The notes below the pieces were generated by a model. The model was not told the origin of the DNA. It did not search any database and worked only from the letters and a program-made list of their open reading frames with translations. Of a stretch of 64,000 bases of DNA, positions 35,032 to 43,160 are shown in pieces (position 1 is the first letter of the stretch; every line of letters begins with the position of its first letter). The DNA is from CAZTHL01 sp964613585. GTDB taxonomy: Bacteria; Pseudomonadota; Alphaproteobacteria; DSM-16000; Inquilinaceae. A program made the position numbers and the translations under genes. The stretch is taken from positions 78,406 to 142,405 of the forward strand of contig CAZTHL010000001.1 in NCBI GenBank assembly GCA_964613585.1, in the 5' to 3' direction.

Positions 35032-36520
35032 CGATCAGCGGATCGAAGGCGAGGTCGGCGCCCGAGATGGTCGGCGTGTCGACCAGGAGGGCGATGATCT
35101 CACCGGCACCGACCGCTCCGTTGTTGTCGGTATCCAGGAACAGAACCCCCGTCGTGCCGGACAAGCCGAAGCGAAGCGTGCCCGGAACGCTGAGCACGAA
35201 GGGTATGGCGATCTCGTCGACCCCGGACTGGAAATCCTGGATGACGTCGCCGGCCTCCGCCAGAGAGGTGAACTCGAAGCGGTCGGCCCCGGCGCCTCCG
35301 ACCAGCTGGTCAGCGCCCGCGCTTCCCTGAAGGACGTCGTTGCCGTTGCCGGCGGACAGGATGTCGACGCCGTCGCCGCCGACCAGGATGTCGTTCTGAT
35401 CGTTGCCGAACAGCTGGTCGTCGCCGGCGCCGCCCTCGAGCACATCGTCTCCGCCGCCGCCGACGAGGATGTCGAGACCGTCCCCCCCGACGAACCGATT
35501 GGCAAAGATGTCAGTGGAGAAGGCCTGCAGCGTGTCATTGAAGGCGGAGCCGATGACATTCTCGATGCTGTTCAACACGTCACCTTCGGCCGTGCCGCCG
35601 GAGGCTCCGATCGCTCCGCCAGGCCCGGTCACCGCCGTCGAGGCCGCGGTCACCGTCACGGCCGCGGGCGAGCCGGAGTAGTCCGCCGTGTCGGTGCCGT
35701 CGCCACCGAGCAGGATGTCCGCGCCGACGCCGCCGATGAAGCTGTCGTCGTCAGCGCCACCCTCAAGCCGGTTGATCCCGGCGCCGCCGACCAGCGTGTC
35801 GTCACCCGCGTCGCCGTTCAGGCTGTCGTCCCCGTCGCCGCCCTCGAGCCTGTCGTTGCCGGGCCCGCCGAAGAGGGAATCGGTACCGCTGTCGGCAATG
35901 ATCCGATCGTCGCCCTCGTCGCCGAAGACGACGTCGTCACCGCTGCCGGCGAACAGGTCGTCGTTGCCGGCACCTCCGGACAGCCGATCGTTGCCCGACG
36001 AAGCGGCGAGGGTGTCCGCGCCGCCGCCTCCGAGCAGGACATCGTCACCGGCGCCACTGATCAGGGTGTCGTCACCCTCACCACCCTGGAGCTCGTCGGC
36101 GTCGCGCCCGCCGTCGAGCAGATCGTCACCAGCACCGCCGAGCAGGCGGTCGAGCCCGCGAGAGCCCAGCAGGGTGTCGTCACCATCACCGCCTTCAAGC
36201 TCGTCGTCCCCGTCACCACCCAGCAGATCGTCGGACCCGGCGCCGCCGATGAGCCTGTCGTTGCCGTCGTTGCCGTCGAGCAGGTCGTCGCCGGGGCCGC
36301 CGTCCAGCACATCGCCGCCGGTCTCGCCGGCGATCAGGGTGTCGTTGCCCTCGCCGCCGACGAGGTGATCGCCATCGTCCTGATCGACCTGACGGCGGGA
36401 CACCAGCACCCGGATCGTGTTGTCGAGGTCGTTGCCGTTGATCTGGAAGCTGCCGGGCGTCCGCAGGACAAAGCTTGTCTCATCGGGCTCCAAAGTTACA
36501 ACATTCTCGAAGTCTGGCAT
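35027..36520 (-). CDS. RTX-repeat calcium-binding protein, probable type I secretion cargo
   Basis: The 497-residue acidic protein is mostly nonapeptide repeats of the GGxGxDxLx type (e.g. LDGGPGDDLLDGNDGNDRL) at about residues 55-275 and 345-420, which wrap into calcium-binding beta-rolls. Between the blocks is a DYSGSPAAVTVTAA segment with ENVIGSAFNDTL. The C-terminus has FLDTDNNGAVGAGE, an EF-hand-like loop, and ends in an uncleaved hydrophobic tail as type I substrates do. There is no signal peptide and no Cys. The ATG at 36520 has GGGAGAG upstream. No enzymatic domain is visible, so a structural or adhesive role is likely. Confidence 0.88.
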   Translation of the reverse strand: MPDFENVVTLEPDETSFVLRTPGSFQINGNDLDNTIRVLVSRRQVDQDDGDHLVGGEGNDTLIAGETGGDVLDGGPGDDLLDGNDGNDRLIGGAGSDDLLGGDGDDELEGGDGDDTLLGSRGLDRLLGGAGDDLLDGGRDADELQGGEGDDTLISGAGDDVLLGGGGADTLAASSGNDRLSGGAGNDDLFAGSGDDVVFGDEGDDRIIADSGTDSLFGGPGNDRLEGGDGDDSLNGDAGDDTLVGGAGINRLEGGADDDSFIGGVGADILLGGDGTDTADYSGSPAAVTVTAASTAVTGPGGAIGASGGTAEGDVLNSIENVIGSAFNDTLQAFSTDIFANRFVGGDGLDILVGGGGDDVLEGGAGDDQLFGNDQNDILVGGDGVDILSAGNGNDVLQGSAGADQLVGGAGADRFEFTSLAEAGDVIQDFQSGVDEIAIPFVLSVPGTLRFGLSGTTGVLFLDTDNNGAVGAGEIIALLVDTPTISGADLAFDPLIA

Positions 36521-36724
36521 CAAGACTCTCCCACAATCGCGGCTGGTGCGCCCGGTAGTAGCAGGCGAAGAATGAAGACACTGGGCGAACTCTATGCGGG
36601 ATTGTCATGGATACAACGGCCCCTTGGGTGGCCACTCTTCAGGCGTAATCGGGTGCGGAAAGGGGTATGTGACGGAAGTATCGTAAGGGGTAGGAGACCA
36701 CTTCTTGAAGTCGGCCTGGAATGC

Positions 36725-36990
36725 GGCGACTCCTGACTGCCCGTGCCGAGCCTTTGGTGCCGGGTACCATCTCGCCGGGNNNNNNNNNNNNNNNNNNNNN
36801 NNNNNNNNNNNNNNNNNNNNNNNNNNNNNNNNNNNNNNNNNNNNNNNNNNNNNNNNNNNNNNNNNNNNNNNNNNNNNNNGGCGACTCCTGACTGCCCGTG
36901 CCGAGCCTTTGGTGCCGGGTACCATCTCGCCGGGCACCATCTCGCCGGGCACCATCTCGCCGGGCACCATCTCGCCGGGCACCATCTTGG
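36725..36990. repeat. 55-nt duplication and 15-nt tandem repeat around an assembly gap
   Basis: A 55-nt block (36725-36779) is repeated exactly after the gap at 36880-36934. It ends in the 15-nt unit CACCATCTCGCCGGG, of which three more full copies and a part follow (to 36990). The identity on both sides means the gap replaces further copies of unknown number. Confidence 0.93.
36780..36879. other. 100-N scaffold gap
   Basis: Exactly 100 undetermined bases lie inside the 55-nt/15-nt repeat, upstream of the RTX gene. Real size unknown. Confidence 0.98.
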
Positions 36991-37013
36991 TTGACAAACC
37001 GGATGATGGAAGA

Positions 37014-37040
37014 GGACCCCGCAACCGTGTTGCGGGGTCC
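37014..37040. terminator. very stable hairpin, 12-bp perfect stem
   Basis: GGACCCCGCAAC (37014-37025) pairs perfectly with GTTGCGGGGTCC (37029-37040) over a 3-nt loop. With the next hairpin it stands downstream of the minus-strand small protein gene ending at 37127. There is no U-run, so it may be a REP-like element or an mRNA 3' stabiliser instead of a terminator. Confidence 0.5.
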
Positions 37041-37056
37041 AGAAGGAGACACGCAT

Positions 37057-37087
37057 TGCTCGGCCCCGAGTCGGGAGGGGCCGAGCA
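37057..37087. terminator. stable hairpin, 11-bp perfect stem
   Basis: TGCTCGGCCCC (37057-37067) pairs with GGGGCCGAGCA (37077-37087) over a 9-nt loop. On the minus strand it is the first strong structure after the stop of the gene at 37127-37396. Confidence 0.5.
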
Positions 37088-37126
37088 CCGCCGTTTTCAG
37101 GCGATCAGTGATCCCGGGTGCTTGTC

Positions 37127-37396
37127 TTAGCCGACGGCCGAGGTCGCCACGGCGCTGATGCTCGACAGCTCGTCCTCGACGGTCAGGATGACCAGGTCGA
37201 GCTCGGTGAAGGTGTCCTTGCCGAGGGCCTCGACGTCGATGATCGCGTTGGCCGAGTTGCCGTCGACATCGGTCTTGGCGTCGACGTCGAAGTCAATATT
37301 AACATTCTTGTCCAGGTCGATATTGGCATCAACCTTGAAGTCGTAGTTGACGTCGAGATAAAGCTCCTTCTCGACCTTGAGATCGGTACCGCTCAT
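37127..37396 (-). CDS. small acidic Cys-free protein, novel family (member 1)
   Basis: The 89-residue protein is strongly acidic, with alternating Asp/Val/Ile strands (LDVNYDFKVDANIDLD) and a C-terminal module of about 58 residues, IDFDVDAKTDVDG...ALGKDTFTEL...SISAVATSAVG. The same module ends the 296-residue protein at 41272-42162 (IDFEVDAIADVSG...AVGTDSL...GISSAVTSVVE). No Cys, signal peptide or known domain. GGGAG lies 9 nt before the ATG. It neighbours the RTX and type I secretion genes on the same strand, so secretion by that system is plausible. Function unknown. Confidence 0.75.
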   Translation of the reverse strand: MSGTDLKVEKELYLDVNYDFKVDANIDLDKNVNIDFDVDAKTDVDGNSANAIIDVEALGKDTFTELDLVILTVEDELSSISAVATSAVG

Positions 37397-37684
37397 GTTT
37401 CAGCACTCCCGATGGCAGTTTTATGGTCATGGTAACGGATTACTGGCCGTGTCGACCAATTGCCGGCCAGCGCACTCAGGCTGAGAACCTGGGCATGGAT
37501 TGTCAAAGGCTCAACGGAATGAATGTCAAAAGGCTTATTTCGGGGCAGAAACGTCAATGATATTTTCGATATGCACTGCAAGCGGTGTATCTCGGGGCGC
37601 TGCGTCGGACCATGTCTTTCCTGCTCTCAGCCGAAAGAGGTGCGTCACAGGAGACACGCAGTTATCGGGAGTATCGCCCAATGA

Positions 37685-37712
37685 CGACTTGCACGGGACT
37701 TGAACCCGCGAT
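37685..37712 (-). other. tRNA-like T-arm remnant
   Basis: On the minus strand GCGGG-TTCAAGT-CCCGT has the layout of a tRNA T-arm, followed by a possible acceptor strand, but no matching 5' half is found. It may be a relic of a tRNA gene or of an integration site. The remaining 387-bp region between the divergent genes at 37396 and 37784 shows no other gene. Confidence 0.3.
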
Positions 37713-37783
37713 CATGTTGCCGAGGTCGATTGCGACGCGAGAGAAGCACACGGCGTTCTAGCCTGAGACGGGAATGATTACCC

Positions 37784-38293
37784 ATGGCAGACAGCGCTTT
37801 CCGCAGCATCCAACTCGTTGCCGGCGGCATGACTGAGTCGGGGGAGATCCGCCTGTCGAGCGAGATCTCCGCAGGAGGTCTTGGCGACGGTGAAGTCTCC
37901 ACCGCGACGACGACGGTGATGGCGCAGGGGTCGGGGTCGGTCGAGACCATGGTCCAGGCGCTCGGCAGCACCGGCAGCGACACCGCGGTCGAGCCGAGCG
38001 AGATCGAGGCGTCCACCGCAGCGGCGGCAGCCGGGGACGAGGCCGGCAGCCTGAGCCGGCTCGACCTTTTGCTGCAAAGCGATGACGATGCCGACCTCGT
38101 CCTTGCGGAGGCGTTTTCCGGCGCGTCCGGCGAGCCGGACGCCGCCCTGGCCGAGGCCGTTGTGGTGCCATCGGGCCAAACGGTCCTGGTGCAGGATGTG
38201 GTCCCTGATCTGACGTTCGATGTGGTGGCTGGACAGGTGGGTCTGGCGTCCAGCACCGCCGATTATCTGGACCTCCTCTCGTGGCCCTTCTGA
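37784..38293 (+). CDS. acidic Ser/Thr/Ala-rich Cys-free protein (cluster member 2)
   Basis: The 169-residue protein lacks Cys, has no signal peptide, and is rich in Ala, Ser, Glu, Asp and Val. Its middle (EVSTATTTVMAQGSGSVETM, EIEASTAAAAAGDEAG) has the low-complexity style of the two proteins at 40609 and 41272. It begins a plus-strand set (this gene, the acyltransferase/TPR gene, then two more family members). Family membership is weaker than for the others because no full module aligns. Function unknown; possible type I secretion cargo. Confidence 0.65.
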   Translation: MADSAFRSIQLVAGGMTESGEIRLSSEISAGGLGDGEVSTATTTVMAQGSGSVETMVQALGSTGSDTAVEPSEIEASTAAAAAGDEAGSLSRLDLLLQSDDDADLVLAEAFSGASGEPDAALAEAVVVPSGQTVLVQDVVPDLTFDVVAGQVGLASSTADYLDLLSWPF

Positions 38294-38501
38294 TATCGCC
38301 GATCCGACGAGACGACCCGTCGGCTCGGCCGGGGGCGCACCCGCCGACCCTGCCGCCGCCCGGGCGTGCCGTCGCGAGCCGTTGGCTGAAGCCGTTGGCT
38401 CGCTTCCATGAGAGCCATCGGCGGCACGGTTCCGACGGGCGCAGGGGCCATGTCCGTCGATCGACGCACGGCCAACACCAGTCGGTCGACAGGAGAATTT
38501 C

Positions 38502-40340
38502 GTGCATGTCGACGTGATTGACGAGTGGCCGCGCCTGCTGAGCTGCCGCCAGGACTGGGAGGCCGTGTACCGGCGCGATCCCGAGGCTCAGGTCTTCCTG
38601 TCCTGGACATGGATGTCGACCTGGCTTCGGCAGCTCGACGGACGCTGGCTTGTCCTTGCCGCAAAGAAGGACGTCGATTCTGGCGTTTATCAGGGGTTCT
38701 TCCCACTGCGCCTGAAGACCGGGCAGGTCCGCGACGGCGGGTTCCAGGATGATCTCATGATGGCCGGGAACCGGGGGGCCGACTACACCGGCTTCATCAT
38801 CGACCCGGCGGTCGAGACGCAGGTCATTCCGGCCTTCGCCGGCACGATCAAGTCGCGCCGGTGGTCGCGCCTGAATCTGGAGTTTGTGCGCATGTCGCCG
38901 GCTCGGCTCGAGCTCCTGCTCAGCCAGTTTCCAGCAGACCGATTTCGGATCAGGCCGGTCAGCCAGCTGAATGAAGTCGACAATGTCGACAATTGCATCT
39001 GCCCTTGTGTCAGCCTTCCGGACGACTGGGACGCCTATCTCGGAACACTGGGCTCGAACACCCGGCAGAAGATCCGGCGATACCTGCGCAAGGTCGATCA
39101 GGATCCGACGTTGGAGCTGACCGTTGCCGACCGCCACACGATCGAGCGGGACCTGAACATCCTGTTGCAGCTTTGGGAGCGCAAGTGGGCGCATCGCAAA
39201 GGAGAGACCATCAAGGCGGTCCTGAATGTCCAGAGGCGCCTGCTGCTCGACATGCATCGTCAGGACGCCCTGTTCATGCCCGTGCTCTGGCATCGGGGAG
39301 TGCCGACGGGGGCACTCGCCATCCTGCTCGACATCGAGAAGCGCTCCATGAGGTTCCTCATGGGCGCGCGCGACGAGTCGGCGCACAATCCGCCGCCGGG
39401 CGTGGTGCTCCACGCCTACAGCATTCGGGCGGCGATTGAGCTAGGATGGCGCACCTACGATTTTCTGCGAGGAAATGAGCCTTATAAATATGATTTTGGA
39501 GCCAGGGACCAGAAGATACACCACTTTCTCGTGATGTGCCCTGCTCGATCCTCGAGCCGTAGCGATCGGAGTGGCGTTCAAGCCGTCCTCGAGCGGACCA
39601 TGGCCCTGGATCGGTCCGGGCATGGCGATCGTGCCATGGCCGGCTATCGGCAGATCCTCGATTGGGCTCCCGACTGCCGGGAGGCCTTACTGGGCTTGGC
39701 GCGGCGGCTCATGGCGCGGGGCGATCACGCAGCGGCGAGGGCTTTCCTGGAACGGCTCGTGGCGATCGAGCCTGACACGGACGTCGGCTGGCTTCGGCTG
39801 GGTCGATGCTACGAGGCCGAGCGGAGGTTTACCGAGGCGGCCGATGCCTATCGGCAGGTCCTGAAGCGCTCCCCGAGCCACGCGATGGCGCACAACAATA
39901 TCGGCCACGCCCTGCATCAGCTCGGCCGTTATGGCCAAGCGGTCGAGGCCTTGGAAAGCGCCCTGGCATGCCAGCCGGACTACGCCGAGGCCGCGCTCAA
40001 CCTGGGCAATGCGCTGGTCATGCACGCGTCGACGGCCGCGTCGACGGATCGCTCCCAGGGCGCCGGGTGCCAGACGGCGGCCAAAGGCAGCGATGCGGAG
40101 ACGACGCTGTCGAAAGCCGTTGACCAGTATCGAAGCGCCATTCGGTTGAAGCCAAATCTTGTCGAAGCCCACTACGGCCTCGGCGTCGCCTATCGTCGGC
40201 AGGGCGCGCTCGGCTCGGCTCGCCGAAGCTTCCGCACGGTGCTCGAGCTTGATCCCGGCCACCGGGACGCCGCGCGCGCCCTGGCCGATCTGCCGGAGCA
40301 GCCCGACGGCTTCGTCAGGTCGGCTGTGCCTGCGCAGTGA
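38502..40340 (+). CDS. BioF2/CelD-type GNAT acyltransferase fused to TPR repeats
   Basis: The 612-residue protein has an N-terminal half (to about 345) of the CelD/BcsL, BioF2-like (Acetyltransf_6) acetyltransferase family: FLSWTWMSTWLRQL, GSNTRQKIRRYLRKV, a FLMGARDESAHN segment and YDFLRGNEPYKYDFGA at the cofactor region. The C-terminal half (about 350-600) contains about five to six TPR units (ALLGLARRLMARGDHAAARAFL, AHNNIGHALHQLGRYGQAVEAL, AHYGLGVAYRRQGALGSARRSF). A GTG start with AGGAG at 38491-38495 is well supported. The fusion suggests that the TPR part recruits a protein or chain for acylation. It is set among the acidic small-protein genes. Confidence 0.85.
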   Translation: MHVDVIDEWPRLLSCRQDWEAVYRRDPEAQVFLSWTWMSTWLRQLDGRWLVLAAKKDVDSGVYQGFFPLRLKTGQVRDGGFQDDLMMAGNRGADYTGFIIDPAVETQVIPAFAGTIKSRRWSRLNLEFVRMSPARLELLLSQFPADRFRIRPVSQLNEVDNVDNCICPCVSLPDDWDAYLGTLGSNTRQKIRRYLRKVDQDPTLELTVADRHTIERDLNILLQLWERKWAHRKGETIKAVLNVQRRLLLDMHRQDALFMPVLWHRGVPTGALAILLDIEKRSMRFLMGARDESAHNPPPGVVLHAYSIRAAIELGWRTYDFLRGNEPYKYDFGARDQKIHHFLVMCPARSSSRSDRSGVQAVLERTMALDRSGHGDRAMAGYRQILDWAPDCREALLGLARRLMARGDHAAARAFLERLVAIEPDTDVGWLRLGRCYEAERRFTEAADAYRQVLKRSPSHAMAHNNIGHALHQLGRYGQAVEALESALACQPDYAEAALNLGNALVMHASTAASTDRSQGAGCQTAAKGSDAETTLSKAVDQYRSAIRLKPNLVEAHYGLGVAYRRQGALGSARRSFRTVLELDPGHRDAARALADLPEQPDGFVRSAVPAQ

Positions 40341-40608
40341 GGTGCCAAGCCGGCGCGGGTTGCGGCCGGCGTCCTGAAGCCCCGGCATCCACCATTGTCC
40401 GACGACGCCATCGTGCAGCGTGGCTGCCCCCGCAAGGCGTTGATAACCAGGGTGGCCGTACAGCTTGAGGAGTACTCCTTTAAACCTTCAACGCGGCATT
40501 GGTGTATGCATCCGCTGCGTGGTTTTCATCGCACTCCGGCTTTGGCATTGATGCTCGCAAGCCGGGCGCCTTCGATGGCGTCCTGCTCCTCAGCGAGGAT
40601 TTGCGGAC

Positions 40609-41115
40609 ATGAGCAGACCAAAGCTGACAGCCTGGGTCGAGGCCGAGGTGCTGAGCCTGGGCGAGGACACGTTGGCGAGCTTGATGGCGGACGTTCTGAC
40701 CAGGGACGGTCTCGTCGGCCGGGCCTTCACCGACACCACCGCGATCGCCGCCGGAGACCGGCTGGCGCTGACCTTCGTCGAGGCGTCGTCGTATGCCGAG
40801 GGCAGCGACGGGTCGGGCGCCGGGGTCACGGCCGGCACCGAAGCGACGGCCGTTGGTGAGGACGCCCAGGCCGTCAGCCGCGTGAAGACGCTCGCGATCA
40901 GCGCGAAGCACGTGGACATCGCGTTCGGCTTCGCCGGCTCACGCGCTCATGGCGAGGACCTCGAGGACGCCGACGCCTGGGTCACGCTGGAAGGCGACAT
41001 CACCATCACGCGCGAGCTCGGCGGCAACGAGAATCCGTATCTGCCCAATGGCACGTTTGCGGGGGCGGTGGGCATCGGGATCGACCTGCCGGACTGGCTC
41101 GACCACTGGGCGTGA
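40609..41115 (+). CDS. acidic Cys-free protein, novel family (member 3)
   Basis: The 168-residue protein starts with WVEAEVLSLGEDTLASLMADVLT, closely matched by VEVEILALGEDTLAALGAGVST in the next protein, and carries a second similar stretch (TEATAVGEDAQAV). The C-terminal half has ADAWVTLEGDITITRELG, comparable to ADASVIVDGDIAVGTSLQ next door, and ends aromatic (LPDWLDHWA). No Cys, signal peptide or known domain. AGGA precedes the ATG at long spacing. Function unknown. Confidence 0.7.
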   Translation: MSRPKLTAWVEAEVLSLGEDTLASLMADVLTRDGLVGRAFTDTTAIAAGDRLALTFVEASSYAEGSDGSGAGVTAGTEATAVGEDAQAVSRVKTLAISAKHVDIAFGFAGSRAHGEDLEDADAWVTLEGDITITRELGGNENPYLPNGTFAGAVGIGIDLPDWLDHWA

Positions 41116-41271
41116 TCCGGTCCGGTGCCCCGAGGAGCCATGCCGATGTGCGGCGCCGGCGGACACGGTCGTCCAAGTGGTTTTCCCGGACGGCACCATG
41201 GGCGCATTGCTGATGGATGGCCGGAGCCCTGACGAGAGTTACCGCGACTTTCCCTGATCTGGAACAAGCCC

Positions 41272-42162
41272 ATGAGCGATAGTGCGGGTGCGCAGGTCGA
41301 GGTCGAGATCCTGGCCCTGGGCGAGGACACGCTGGCTGCCCTGGGCGCCGGCGTCAGCACGAGCCAAACCGCCGAGGGCACGTCGGCAGCCACCGAGCTT
41401 GCCGCCGTCGCGGCGGGAGACGAGCTCGCGCTGACGGATCTGAGCGGGGTGTCCGTTGTCGGCTCGGAGGGAGGGTCGTTCGCCGTGGGCGACTCGACCA
41501 CGAGCGGGCTGGCGAGCGGCGACGCCAGCGTGGTGACCGGCGAGCAGGATACATCCTCCAGCATGACGGGCACCTCGACGATCGCCGGGACCGAGGCGTC
41601 CTCGACGGCCAGCGTCGGAGCTGGGTCGAGCGATACGTCCGGGACGGTGACCGCCGACAGTGCCGGCCTCTCCGGTATCGGCGACAGCACCGACAGCTCG
41701 GTGGTCGTGGGCGCCGAGGCGAACGGTGCCGCGTCCGGTAGCCCGGCCGCGACGACGGCGACGACGGAGACCCTGGCTGTTGAGACCGACAGCATCGGCA
41801 CCGGCACCGGCGTGGCTCAGGCGGTCGCGTCCGGCCCGACGGATCCGTCCGCTGATGCGTCCGTCATCGTCGATGGCGACATCGCCGTGGGGACGTCGCT
41901 TCAGATCGACGGCCCGGAGCTCTCCGTGGCCCTGGCGCACGGCAGCGCGACCACGAGCCTCGACCAGAACCTCGAGCTGGAGCATTCGGTCGATATCGAC
42001 TTCGAGGTCGACGCGATCGCCGACGTGAGCGGGAGCACGGCACAGGCCGCGATCGATGCGACCGCCGTAGGGACCGATTCGCTCGTGGATGTTGAAGCCT
42101 CGGTCCTGACGACCGACACGTATTCCGGCATAAGCAGTGCTGTCACCTCGGTTGTCGAGTAG
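41272..42162 (+). CDS. large acidic Ser/Thr/Gly-rich Cys-free protein, novel family (member 4)
   Basis: The 296-residue protein combines the N-terminal LGEDTL module of the protein upstream, a long Ser/Thr/Ala/Gly low-complexity centre (about residues 70-190), and a C-terminal module (about 235-296) shared with the 89-residue protein at 37127. It therefore links members 1 and 3 as one family. It lacks Cys and signal peptide. The aliphatic C-terminal tail (SSAVTSVVE) is of the sort used by type I secretion cargo. The Ser/Thr-rich part could be modified. Function unknown. Confidence 0.75.
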   Translation: MSDSAGAQVEVEILALGEDTLAALGAGVSTSQTAEGTSAATELAAVAAGDELALTDLSGVSVVGSEGGSFAVGDSTTSGLASGDASVVTGEQDTSSSMTGTSTIAGTEASSTASVGAGSSDTSGTVTADSAGLSGIGDSTDSSVVVGAEANGAASGSPAATTATTETLAVETDSIGTGTGVAQAVASGPTDPSADASVIVDGDIAVGTSLQIDGPELSVALAHGSATTSLDQNLELEHSVDIDFEVDAIADVSGSTAQAAIDATAVGTDSLVDVEASVLTTDTYSGISSAVTSVVE

Positions 42163-42285
42163 CACGGGCACTCTAGTCGGCTCCACGGGAGCGACCCGGC
42201 CCATCGAGGCGTTCAATCCCGTCGCGGCTGGGCGTGGTGGACGTTGCCGATGGGGCAAGGGCGCCGTTCGACCTTCGATCGCCGC

Positions 42286-42813
42286 TCAGCACCCGGGTCT
42301 TGCCTGACGTTCGGTGACCGGTACCCCGCCGTTCCCACCATGGGGAGTCGCTCCGCCGTCGGCGCTTCCGGACGAGCCGTCGATCGCGGATGGCGGGTAG
42401 TAGGTGCCGCCGCCGAGGATGAAGGTCAACGCTTGCAGAGCGATCTCCGGCTCCGTGACACTGGGGATGAAACCACGGGCACCCGACCGAAAGGCTGAGA
42501 CAATACTGGGGGCGTCATTGCAGTCCGAAATGATCACGACAGGAGCGTTTGGCAAATATTGCCGGCTTTCGGCGAGACTGGTCTGCCAGATCGTCTGGTG
42601 GAGACCGAGCGCCCCGGTGTTCATGATGGCGATCTTGATCTTTTCTGGCTGCTCCAGCTGAGACGGGACGCGATCCGCCTCGATGATCGTCAGGCAAGCG
42701 GCATCGGCCCATGTTTTCAGAAAGGCGGCAATCTGAGCCCGTCGAAGCTTGAGCGGATCTATCAGCAGCGCGAAGCAGCGGTCGCCATCACGGCTCCAGC
42801 CGTCCTCCATCAT
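42286..42813 (-). CDS. LuxR-like response regulator with pseudo-receiver and lost HTH
   Basis: The 175-residue protein is paralogous to the regulator at 43285 through the receiver-like part (LKLRRAQIAAFLKTWAD, PVVIISDCNDAPSIVSAFRSGARGFIP, ALQALTFILGGGTYYPPSAI). The phosphoacceptor Asp is replaced by Asn (IAIMNTG). The protein ends right after VTERQA, which corresponds to the first residues of the LuxR HTH, and no HTH is found in any frame downstream, so the DNA-binding domain has been lost. The ATG at 42813 follows GAGGAG. It may act by dimerising with its paralogue. Confidence 0.75.
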   Translation of the reverse strand: MMEDGWSRDGDRCFALLIDPLKLRRAQIAAFLKTWADAACLTIIEADRVPSQLEQPEKIKIAIMNTGALGLHQTIWQTSLAESRQYLPNAPVVIISDCNDAPSIVSAFRSGARGFIPSVTEPEIALQALTFILGGGTYYPPSAIDGSSGSADGGATPHGGNGGVPVTERQARPGC

Positions 42814-42919
42814 CGTCGGCTCCTCGCTGAGCGGCTCGGCCGAATACACGGCCCGACCCGATAAAATATCGACTGTATCTGACAACAGAAAGAAGTCTGC
42901 AGGAAGGTATAAATTTTGG

Positions 42920-42968
42920 ATCGACCACTTTAAATCTCGAATCGACCAGTTCAATTCCAATGGTCGAC
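42920..42968. promoter_or_regulatory. operator-like cluster of ATCGACCA sites
   Basis: ATCGACCA occurs at 42920-42927 and 42941-42948, exactly 21 bp (two helical turns) apart, and its inverse TGGTCGAC follows at 42961-42968. The surroundings are AT-rich. It lies 107-155 bp upstream of the start of the HTH-less regulator gene, where an operator would be expected. Confidence 0.4.
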
Positions 42969-43160
42969 TGTGTCTCTTCGGCTGCACATCATTTGGTGTC
43001 GCGACAGTGCATAAGCCTTAAGCCATTTTGTGCATTGTTCAGCCATGTTCAACGGGATCGGGAAAGACGCGGACAATCTTGGCCCTGAGGGTAGTCGGGC
43101 ACGCCATTTAATTCGTCATTATCTTCGCCACGGCGGCCAAAGGCGCCGACGGCGCATTCA

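Noticed and set aside
35027..36520. RTX toxin or protease
   Set aside because: No catalytic domain, acylation site or pore-forming segment is visible; only beta-roll repeats and a short C-terminal region.
32525..36736. A 1403-codon open frame on the plus strand
   Set aside because: It is antisense to the well-supported HlyD, ABC exporter and RTX genes; GC-rich codon bias leaves the opposite frame open. The product is low complexity with no domain.
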